Of a stretch of 64,000 nucleotides of DNA, positions 10,401 to 22,100 are shown in pieces (the stretch's first letter is position 1; each line of letters starts with the position of its first letter). The notes beneath the pieces are model-generated. The model was not told where the DNA came from. It saw only the letters and a program-made list of their open reading frames with translations, and did no database searches. This DNA is from Salinisphaera sp049568105 (GTDB taxonomy: Bacteria; Pseudomonadota; Gammaproteobacteria; Nevskiales; Salinisphaeraceae), in the NCBI RefSeq assembly GCF_049568105.1, contig NZ_CP145335.1:2046001-2110000 (forward strand). The letters are read 5' to 3'. The position numbers were made by a program, and so were the translations under genes.

Positions 10401-11201
10401 CAGCGCATCGACGCGCGCCGTGCCGAATTAGTCGGCCAAGGCCATGACGAAGACGATGCGGTGCGCCAGGCTGCGTTTCGGGTGTTCGGCTCGAAGCCCG
10501 GCGCCTATGGTGCCGGCGTGGCCGAAGCGATCAATTCAGGCCAGTGGCAGGCCGCGGACGATCTGGCCAATGCCTACATCCAGCGCGGCGGCTATGCCTA
10601 TGGCCAGTCCGTACACGGCGAGCGCGCGCACGAAGCTTTTGTCGAGCGGCTCGGTCGGCTCGAAGCTGTGGTTCATAACCAGGACAATCGCGAGCACGAT
10701 ATTCTGGATTCGGCCGACTACAGCACCTTCCAAGGCGGCATGGCCAATGCGGCGGGGGCGGCGCGTCGCGGTCAGCGCCCGGCGATCTATCATGCCGATC
10801 ACAGTGATCCGGCCGTACCCCGAGTACGTACGCTGACTGAGGAAATTACCCGGGTGGTGCGCGCTCGTGTGACCAATCCGAAGTGGATTCGCGCCATGCA
10901 GCGTCACGGCTATAAAGGCGCCTTCGAGATGGCCGCGACCGTCGACTATCTGTTCGCCTACGACGCGACCGCTGGCGTGGTCGCCGACTACCAGTATGCC
11001 GCGGTTTCCGAGGCGTTGATCCTGGACGAGGCCAACCGGGCGTTCATCGAACAGCACAATCCAGAGGCACTGCGCGATATGAGCGAACGCATGCTCGAAG
11101 CCATGCAGCGCGGGCTATGGCAGCAGCCCGGGGCCTACCGTGAGCGACTGGAGTCGCTGTTGATTGATGCCGAGGCCGGCTGCGAGCGCCCCCTCGAGTA
11201 A
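7404..11201 (+). CDS. cobN: Aerobic cobaltochelatase large subunit CobN
   Basis: The 1,265-residue subunit binds hydrogenobyrinic acid a,c-diamide and cobalt and inserts the metal. The length and N-terminus (MHLLAAQPGGFSD) are typical of CobN. Conserved blocks include VHVGKHGNLEWLPGK (about residue 560), PTGRNFYAVD (about 860-870) and a long C-terminal chelatase region. It is the last gene of the riboswitch-led operon, 47 bases after cobW. A short stem-loop without a T-run follows the stop (11210-11228). Confidence 0.95.
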   Translation: MHLLAAQPGGFSDDEGIIDLDQSPADIVVMAAADGVLGLLAEAAERAPADSPSLRLANWRNLAKPAALDLYRAKTLDQAKVVIVALTGGRSYWPYGVEQLVEWAGQARNRRLVLVPGEDYHDDDLFAASTVAYAQAHRIWRYLREGGAANADALLRYVAAEFFDRDDDWSEPAALARAAIYHPERSPAGLADWQASWPVDSGRPVAVVLLYRSHWQNGNMAVFDGLIDVLLERGLNPLPIAVASLKEEACLAEVDALIEAADAQVVLNTTGFALRAATNAAAASEPGTGQAMFARDVPVLQLVLASTTEAVWQDSNAGLRGRDLAMYVVLPELDGRIVTRAVGFKTRAFRSDRCQIDVVRHELQPERAAFVAELARRWAVLQRRPNADKRIALVLANNPGRDGRIGNGVGLDTPAATLNLLQALSAAGYTTGDLPVDAPALMDALRAALSNDPAANQLKPSWQSLDIGVYEHWLAALPAAARAAVYQRWGAPHADPRYRAGRIEIAGLRFGHIFVGPQPPRGFDIDLAASYHDPDLVPPHGYLAFYAWLREVYAVDAIVHVGKHGNLEWLPGKSVALSENCWPDIALGALPQLYPFIVNDPGEGAQAKRRSQAVIIDHMTPPIVRAESHGELAELESLVDEYFEASGLDARREDWLRGQILALARRSHVAEEIAGADGDDEAILNQLDTYICDLKEAQIRGGLHRFGELPATRQLAETLVSLVRMPRGEAPADRSLLQALAEDLELGDFDPLAATGQPWNGPRPAVLSELDSAGWRSDWHTRTRLEKLSVAVVEKSVLADAPPAIGAATTALVIYMRETLLPALAQGVADEIGHTLAGLAGRFVPPGPSGAPTRGRLDTLPTGRNFYAVDSRAIPTRTAWELGQASAEALVMRHLQEHGDYPREIGLSVWGTATMRTGGDDIAQAFALMGIRPVWASGSSRVVDFEILPAFQLGRPRVDVTLRVSGFFRDAFANLIRLFDAAVQKLAALDEPGNTNTIRQRIDARRAELVGQGHDEDDAVRQAAFRVFGSKPGAYGAGVAEAINSGQWQAADDLANAYIQRGGYAYGQSVHGERAHEAFVERLGRLEAVVHNQDNREHDILDSADYSTFQGGMANAAGAARRGQRPAIYHADHSDPAVPRVRTLTEEITRVVRARVTNPKWIRAMQRHGYKGAFEMAATVDYLFAYDATAGVVADYQYAAVSEALILDEANRAFIEQHNPEALRDMSERMLEAMQRGLWQQPGAYRERLESLLIDAEAGCERPLE

Positions 11202-11333
11202 GTGCCCGGCGTCGCCTGATGGGCGACGATACAGCGTCGGCGCACAACCGACGGTCCGTGTGATCTCGGTCAATGCCTGCTCGACGCAATCGCAGACGAT
11301 TCCTGGGTGACTACATCGATCAGGGAGGGCAAG

Positions 11334-11783
11334 GTGGAAGTCGCTCGTTTCTGTGCGCGTGAGGTCATCACGGCACACCGCGATACCAGCATTCGGGAGG
11401 CGGCTGCGCTCATGCGTAAGCACCACATCGGCGCGCTGGTGATTGTGGATTCCGAGGATAGCGAGTCGTTGCTGCTTGGTGTGGTCACCGATCGCGATCT
11501 GGTGGTCGAGGTGTTGGCCCAGGATGTCGCACTGGATTCGTTATCGGTGGGCGATCTGGTGCAATCGCCGCTCGAGAGCATCAGCGAATCAACGGATATA
11601 TGGGAAGCCATGGAATGCATGGCCGAACTCGGGGTCCGGCGGCTACCGGTCGTGGATGCCGATTGCTATCTCTGCGGCATTATTACCCTGGACGATATTC
11701 TCGAATGGCTGGCCGAGTCGATGGAAAGATTGCGTTCGCTGGTCGCCAATGAGATCTGGCAGGAAGCACGGGCGCGTCGCTAG
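11334..11783 (+). CDS. Two-CBS-domain protein
   Basis: A 149-residue protein made almost wholly of a tandem CBS (Bateman) pair, at about residues 5-60 and 68-125. The typical end motifs are GVVTDRDLVVEVL and GIITLDDILEWL. Such modules bind adenine nucleotides and act as energy or redox sensors. The GTG at 11334 is preferred because GGAGGG lies five bases before it; a longer frame starts with GTG at 11307. The gene lies between cobN and a convergent cation ATPase and may belong with the adjacent stress genes. Confidence 0.85.
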   Translation: MEVARFCAREVITAHRDTSIREAAALMRKHHIGALVIVDSEDSESLLLGVVTDRDLVVEVLAQDVALDSLSVGDLVQSPLESISESTDIWEAMECMAELGVRRLPVVDADCYLCGIITLDDILEWLAESMERLRSLVANEIWQEARARR

Positions 11784-11832
11784 GGCGTTTAGGTGTATCG
11801 CGTGACGATCGGCCGAGGCCTGCAGGGCGGCG

Positions 11833-14538
<2,706 letters not shown>

Positions 14539-14825
14539 GGGCCGAGTTCTGCGCAACGGGGTCTGTCGAGATTCAAAACGACTCGACGACACAGCCGGTG
14601 CCCGGCGCATACGGCACCCGATCGATCCAGAGGGGTTACGAGCCGTGATTGTTCAATTTAGACCACGGTCCCGGCCGCGCGTTGACCGCGATCAACCGGC
14701 GCGGTGATCGGCGCGGCTGTTCGCGAATAGTCTGGACAGGTTGCAAGCCACGACCGTGCGCTGATGACACACGATTTGTCGACCGGGTGGCCGTGCTTGC
14801 GGCAGCGGCGTTGGTGTCCGGGTCT

Positions 14826-14839
14826 TTGACTTGAGTCAT
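14826..14839. promoter_or_regulatory. Candidate FNR/ANR box upstream of the tandem stress-protein gene
   Basis: TTGAC TTGA GTCAT resembles the FNR/ANR consensus TTGAT-N4-ATCAA, with one changed base next to the spacer in each half and a final T. The inner 12 bases are a perfect inverted repeat (TGACT TG AGTCA). It lies 58 bases before the UspA start, in the 359-base divergent region shared with the cation ATPase. No other feature is evident in that region. Confidence 0.45.
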
Positions 14840-14897
14840 TTTATTAGTGACCGGCGACGCGGATGATGAACGACCGCGATCTCGAAGAGGCGACCCA

Positions 14898-15878
14898 ATG
14901 TCTTTCAGTCGTGTGCTCGTGCCGCTCGATGGCTCGCGAGTCGCCGAAAACGCCTTAAGCCATGCCCAGCGACTGGTACCGGCTGCCAAAGGCGAGATCT
15001 GTCTGCTGTATGTCGTACCCTCGCGAAACCGCGAGGGCGACCATCACATGGACCCATTGGATTGGCGCCTGCAGCAGGCCCGGGCCGAGCGTTATCTCGG
15101 GGAGATCGTCGAGCGTCTGACCGCCGAGGGATTACAGGCCACGGCATTCGTCGATGAGGGTGATCCCGCCGGCCAGATTCTGGAGTTCGCGCAAAAGCAT
15201 GCGGTCGATCTGATCGTGTTCAGTGCCTATGGCCACGGCGATGCCAGCCGGTTCCGTTTTGGCGGTACCGTGCAGAAAGCGCTACGCGGCATGCAGACCT
15301 CGATCATGATCGTGCGCCCGAACCATCATCCCCCCGAGCCAGCAACGATGACTCACGGCTATCGGCGGGTGCTGGTACCGCTTGACGGCTCCGGCCGTGC
15401 GGAATGGGCAGCTTGCCGAGCGGTCTCGCTATTGCGCGAAACCGAGTACGGCGAGCTCATCCTGCTGCAGGTGGTAACGCTGCCGATCGAGCTGTCCGCG
15501 CTGCGCATGACCGGCGAGATGGCAACGCTTCAACAACGGCTGCTCGAAGAACAGCTGCGGGCCGGCCAGGCCTATCTGGATGCCACCTGTCATCGCATGA
15601 ACCAGGGCGTGCAGGTCAGCAGTCGGCTGGTGCAGGCCCGCAGCGTAGCTAAAGCGATCGTGAATGTGGCGGAGACCGAAGATGTCGATCTGGTCACCCT
15701 CAGCGCACACGGGGCATCGGACGAATCGATCTGGGAGTTGGGCTCGATTGCCGACGCCGTGGCCAGCCACTGCGATCGTCCGGTATTGATCTTGCAGGAC
15801 CTGCCACATGCCCGCCCTCAGGCGATTCATGACGATCAACCCTGTCGGCAATTGACCGGCCTGTATCGCGATGGCTGA
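14898..15878 (+). CDS. Tandem universal stress protein (two UspA domains)
   Basis: A 326-residue protein of two UspA domains (about 1-145 and 155-310), each opening with the same strand, RVLVPLDGS. The nucleotide-binding loop is recognisable but degenerate in both halves (SAYGHGDASRFRFGG and SAHGASDESIWELGS). Tandem Usp proteins are common in anaerobic or stress regulons. ATG at 14898 follows the purine-rich GAAGAGG at a normal distance, which is better supported than the longer frame from 14847. The nearby FNR-like box suggests oxygen-responsive control. Confidence 0.9.
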   Translation: MSFSRVLVPLDGSRVAENALSHAQRLVPAAKGEICLLYVVPSRNREGDHHMDPLDWRLQQARAERYLGEIVERLTAEGLQATAFVDEGDPAGQILEFAQKHAVDLIVFSAYGHGDASRFRFGGTVQKALRGMQTSIMIVRPNHHPPEPATMTHGYRRVLVPLDGSGRAEWAACRAVSLLRETEYGELILLQVVTLPIELSALRMTGEMATLQQRLLEEQLRAGQAYLDATCHRMNQGVQVSSRLVQARSVAKAIVNVAETEDVDLVTLSAHGASDESIWELGSIADAVASHCDRPVLILQDLPHARPQAIHDDQPCRQLTGLYRDG

Positions 15879-16136
15879 CCAGCGTAGGCAGGTCTAGGGC
15901 GTGTCGAGGTTGGCTCGGCAGCGGCGCCAAGGTCCGTCGCGGGAGCAGACGCAGCCGGCCGGTGCTGAAAAACAGCGCCGAAGCTGGCCTGTCGCAGTTG
16001 GCCAGCAGAACGAGCCGCCTATCGACCGACATTTTCGGCCGATCGCTTTGTCATGGACCAGGCAGGGGCGACGAGACAGGCCCCGGGCGATGCTTGGGTA
16101 CGACAGGCCGTTCGTTTCAGGCGGAGGAATCCGCCC

Positions 16137-19100
16137 GTGAAGCCTGCGCTCAAATCCAGGGATCGATCGTCGACCGCGGCGCCCCACGCTGCGCAGACCA
16201 CGTCAGAAACCGGAGTCGAAATCGAGTGGATCTCGAATCTGGCCCAGGCCCATCAGCGACTGCTCCGTTCACGGGCAGCACCGGCCGTCAGCCGGCTGAT
16301 CACGCTCATCGAGGTCGGCTACCAACGGTTGTATGAACGCATCGGTCATCGTGTGAGCCGTGGGCAGCGTGGCAGTCGTACCGAGGAATGGCTGCTGGAC
16401 AACTGGCATATCGTGCAGCGCGCGATCGAGCAGGTACGCGAAAGTCTGCCGCCGGGCTATCTCGTCCAGCTGCCGCAAATCCGTGGCGCCGCCGGTCGGC
16501 CAGAGCTTCGGGTTCGTGAGCTGGCCGTGGAACTGATTGCCCAGGGCGGCGAACCCGTGGATGTCGACCATATTGTCGACTACGTCAATATCTATCAGCA
16601 GGTTTGCGTGCTCAATATCGGCGAGGTTTGGGCTTTACCGGCGGTATTGCGCTGGGTGCTGCTCGAAAGATTGCTGGCAGTAGCCGAGCAGGGCGTGTCC
16701 GATGAGCCTGCGACCGACGACAGCCGGCCGAGCGGTATGGGTGTGGCCAGTCTCGTTCTGAGCCTGCGCACTCTGGAGGACAATGATTGGCGAGAGATCG
16801 CTGAGTCGTTGCTGATCGTCGATACGCTGCTGCGTCAGGACCCGGCAGGGGCCTATGAGGGCATGGACTTCGCATCACGGGATCGCTATCGCAAGGCGGT
16901 CGAGCGGCATGCCCGGCGCGCCGCGGTCGCCGAGATCGAGATCGTGCGTGTGGCGCTGCAATGTGCCCAGGCCGCGACGACCGATCGCTATCGACGCCAT
17001 GTAGGCTTCTATCTGATCGATGAAGGTCGGGTCGAACTGGCTGGGCGGATAGGCCAACGCCTGCATCGGCCATGGTACGAGTTGCCGCATCGATGGGCGT
17101 CGCTGCTGTATTTCTTGGGGCTGGCGATATTTGCGATGCCGCTGTGGTTGGCGCTTGGGGTGTTCGTCGCTGGCCACGGTGCCGCCTGGCCGATTATGAC
17201 CCTCGTCATGCTGTTGACCACCGTCATGATGGGGGGGCTGGCCTCCGGACTGCTCAATGGCTTGATCACGCATATGCTGCCGCCGTACTGCCTGCCGAAG
17301 CTGGACTTCGATGCCGGCATTCCCGAGCGCTGTCGCAGTGCCGTGGCCGTTCCCTGCCTGCTGAGTCAGATCGACGACATTGCACCGCTGCTCGAACGGC
17401 TAGAAATCAACTATCTCAATAACGCGGATCCCAACCTGGTGTATGTCCTGCTGGGCGACTTCGCCGATGCCCCCAATTACGATCACGCCGAGGACGCAGC
17501 GATTCTGGAGACGACCCGAGCGCGCCTAGAAGCGCTCAACGAGCGCTACCGGGACACGGCGAACAATCGCGGCCCGTTCGTATTTCTGCATCGCCGGCGC
17601 GAGTGGAATACGGCCCAGAATTGCTGGATGGGCTGGGAGCGCAAGCGCGGCAAGCTGCTTCAGTTCAATCGTCTGATCACCGGCAACGGGCGCCAAAATT
17701 TCGAAACCCTGGCCGGCGATCGAACCCGGCTCCAGGCGATTCGCTATGTGATCACGCTGGATGCCGATACCGCCATGCCGCAAGGCACGGCCCGGTTGCT
17801 GGTGGGCACCATGGCGCATCCACTCAATCAGGCGATCGTCGATACACAACGAATGCGCGTCCAGCGTGGCTATGCGTTTTTACAGCCGCGGCTCGATAGT
17901 GATCCGAGCGCGGTCGAGCCCACCCGTTTTACCCAGATTTTCGACAGCGACCCAACCGTCGATCTGTATACCAATGCGGTGTCCAACGCCTACCAGGATC
18001 TGTTCGGCGAGGGGATCTTTGCCGGCAAGGGAATCTACGACCCGCACGTCATCGGCGCGACGCTCAACGAACGTCTGCCGGCCAACCGATTGCTTAGCCA
18101 TGATCTGCTCGAAGGCAGTTTCGGCCGTACTGCGCTGGTGTCGGATACGCGTTTTTACGAACAGTTTCCGCCCAGTATTTTTGTGTATCTGCGCCGCTCG
18201 CATCGCTGGATCCGTGGTGACTGGCAGCTTTTACCCTGGCTGTGGCGTTGGGTGCCGCTGGCCGAAGGCCGACGCGAACCCAATCCGCTGACTCTGATTC
18301 AGCAGTGGCAGATTCTCGACAATCTGCGCCGTAGCATGACCGCGCCTGCGACGCTGGCGCTGCTATGCGTGGTCTGGGCCGGCTTGCTGCCGGGAGCGGC
18401 TTGGGCCTGGACTTTGGGCCTAGTCGGGCTTTCGGCGGCGCCGATCTGGGTGGAGTTGTTGACGCAGCTATGGCGTTGTGCGGCCGATTGGCGTCGCGCG
18501 CCGCGCTATCTACAGTCGATACCGCGACGTCTGTGGGCCCGCGCCGGGCGCTGGCTGTTGTCTCTTTGTGTGTTGCCCTACGAGAGCCTGTTCGTCATCG
18601 ACGGCGTCGTACGTACGCTCTATCGCATGCGGGTGTCACGGCGTCACCTGCTGGACTGGCGGACCGCGCATGAGGTGCACCGCGATTTTTCCGGCACGCT
18701 CACATGGACGGCGGCTTGGCGGGAGATGTGGATCTCGCCGGCGTTCGCTGTTGGTGTCGTACTGTGGCTGGGCCTGTTCGCGCCGGCTGCGCTGCTTCCA
18801 GCAGGGCCGTTCGTACTGGCGTGGCTGGTAGCGCCGATGCTGGCGCATTACGTCAGCCGGGCGCCGCCGGTGGCCGCACCACAGCTGAGAGCGGCCGAGC
18901 GCCGGCTACTGCGAGATATATCGCGGCGAACCTGGTTTTTCTTCGAGCGCTTCATGGGGCCGGACGACCACTGGATGCCGCCGGACAATTATCAAGAAGA
19001 ACCGAAGGTCGTTCTGGCTCGCCGTACCTCGCCCACCAATATCGGCATGGGCATGCTTGCCGTGCTCTCGGCCCACGATTTCGGCTATATCGATCTGTTT

Positions 19101-22100
19101 TCGCTGGTCGCCCGCCTGTCGAACAGCTTCGATCGACTGGCGCGTTTACAGCAGCACCGTGGCCATCTTCTGAATTGGTATGAAACCCGGGAGTTGACGC
19201 CGCTGGCGCCGCGCTATGTATCGACCGTCGACAGTGGCAATTTCGCCGCCTGTTTGATCACCTTGGCGCGCGGTCTGGAACAGCTTCCGAGCCAGCCGAT
19301 CGAGCCATGGCGGCTGTTGCTGGGGGTGCGGGATACGCTATCGGTATTGGAAACGACGCTGCGTGCCGCTGACCCGGCTCGCCCCGGGGACGCTGAGATC
19401 GGCTGGATCGCCAAGCTCCGGGCGCGCCGGGAGGCGATCGAGGCCGGCGGCACCGACGCCTACGGCTGGGCGCTTCTGAAGCGTTTCTGCGAGCAGGATA
19501 TACCAGCCCTGCGGGCCGAATTGCTGGCCTTAGTCCAGCATCGAAGCGTGCATTTGAGCACCGAGCGCCTCGGACAATTGCACCAGTGGCTGGATGAGCT
19601 GCGACGCCAGGCGACTCTGGCCCGACATTTTGGCGATCAGCTGCTGCCCTGGCGACGCCTGCTCGCCGATCCGCCCGACCTGTATGCGGGCCGAGGGACG
19701 GCCAGACAGCCGCTGGTACACGGCTTCGAGGCCATCCGGTCTTGTCTCGAACAGCCGATGACCTTGGATAACGGTACGACGATCTGCAGGGATGCGCAGG
19801 CCCTGGTCGAACGGCTCGAAACCGAACTCGAGGCGGCCGATTGCACGGCCTCAGCCCGATCGCGAGCGAGCACCTGGAATCGGCAGCTGCAGCGCGCGCT
19901 ACAGGATGCCATGCATGCCACAGAGACGCTGTGTCGGGACATTGCTGCGATCGCGCACGCTGCCGATCACTGGGTCGCCGGCATGGATTTCGCCTTTTTA
20001 TACGAGCCCAGCCGGCATCTTTTTCGTATCGGTTACAGCGTCGATGAGGCACGTCTGGATTCCGGGTTTTACGACCTGTTGGCTTCCGAAGCCCGATTGA
20101 CCAGTTTCGTAGCGATCGCCAAGGGCGACGTGCCCAGTCGACACTGGCTGTATCTGGGACGCCCGTTCCGGAAAATCGACGGTCGAACCGTGCTCATGTC
20201 ATGGGGCGCGACGCTGTTCGAATATCTAATGCCAACTTTGTTGATGCCAGCACCAGGCGCGAGTCTGGTCGGCCGAGCCTGTCGTAGTGCGATTGAGGCT
20301 CAGATGGCGTATTCGCGGCGGCTGCAGTTGCCTTGGGGCATCTCTGAATCCGGCTATTATCAGCTGGACGCCCAGTCCAACTATCAATATCGGGCATTCG
20401 GCATTCCCGAAATCGGTTTTCGCCGCGATCTGGGCGACCGGCTGGTGATATCGGCTTATTCTTCGGTCATGGCGCTGCCGTTCGCTGCGCATGCAGTACT
20501 CGGCAATATCCGTGCTCTGGAACGGGCCGGTGGGCTGGGCGAATATGGCCTCTACGAAGCGATCGACTACGGCCAAGCCGGACGTCAATCCACGCGCCGG
20601 GCGCGTGTGGTTCGCTCGTATATGAGCCATCACCAGGGCATGCTGTTGCTGGCGATCGGTAATATGCTCAACGACGATCCCATGCCGAAGCGATTTCAGC
20701 AGGATGCGCGGATCGCGCGGCTGGGCAATCTGTTACATGAACGACCGCCGGAGCTGGCGCCCGCCCTGAAACCGTGGCCAGAAACCCAGTTGCCGCAGCC
20801 GTTCATTGCTGCAGTGGCGTTGCCGGTATGGTCGCCCGAGACGCCGTTGCTGGGCCAGAGTTACAACCTGTTGTCGAATGGCCATCTATCGTTGATCCAA
20901 AGCAGCCAGGGCAGCGGCGGCAGCCAATGGGAGGGTCGGGCGCTGACGCGCTGGGCCCCGGATGCGACCCGTGAAAGCCTCGGGCGCTGGTGTTACCTCA
21001 AGGATCTCGATCGCGACCGGCTGGTCTCGGTTGGGGGTGAACCCGAAGGCAGCGTTACCGGGCAACGGCGGACGCTGTTCGCGCCCCACTATGTTGAGCA
21101 TCAATGCCGGGCGCTGGAGTTGTTCGCCCGACTGCGTATCACTATCGCCTGCGAGCACGATGTCGAGATTCGTCATCTTCGCATTCAGAATGAATCCGGG
21201 CACCGACGTCGATTGCTGATCGCCGACTATGCCGAAGTGGCGCTGGCGCCACCGGCCGAGGATGCACGTCATCCGGCGTTCGCCAAACTGTTCGTTCAAA
21301 GCCGCTATCAAGCCGATCGACAGTTTATGTTGTTCCGTCGTCGGCCGCGCGGTCCGCACGAAAAACCGCTCTATCTTGGCCATGCGGTGGTCGTTGCACC
21401 CGGTCGGCACCGAGCAGTGCAATGGGAGACTGATCGGGAGCGGTTTCTTGGCCGGCTGGGCCGCATCGACAGGCCGAGAGCGCTGACTGCGACCGGGCTG
21501 TCCGGTTTTACCCATTCGGTTGGTACGGTGCTCGATCCGGTGCTGGGCTGCGGCGTGGAATTGACACTGGGCCCGCATGCAGATACCGAGATCGTGTTCG
21601 TGACCGGTGTGGGCCATTCCCGGCGTGCGGTGCGGTCGGCGCTGCACGGCTATCGTGGCCTGTCGCGTATCCAGTGGGCTTTTGATCAAGGCCGGATGGC
21701 AGCGGAACAAGAGCTGAGCGATCTGCATATCGACCCGCCAGATGTGGTCTGGATGATGCAGCTGTTATCACTGCTGCTGGCGCCGGTGCGATCGCTACGC
21801 GCGGCCGATGACGTGCTGCGCGGTGTCGAACGTATTCAGTCGGCGCTTTGGGGGCGCGGTATTTCCGGAGACCTGCCAATACTTATGGTCCGACTCGCTG
21901 TCGATGCCGGATTCGATTTCGCGAGTCGGCTGCTACAGGCCCACACCCTATGGGCGCGTCGCGGTCGGGCCATCGATCTGGTCTTCGTCGACGACAGCCC
22001 GGGTGGTTATGTACAGCCGATGCGAGATCGGCTGCAGCAGGCGATCGCCGAAGCCGGCAGTCGGGTGCAGCGCAGCACAGCTGGTCAAGCGCATATTGTG

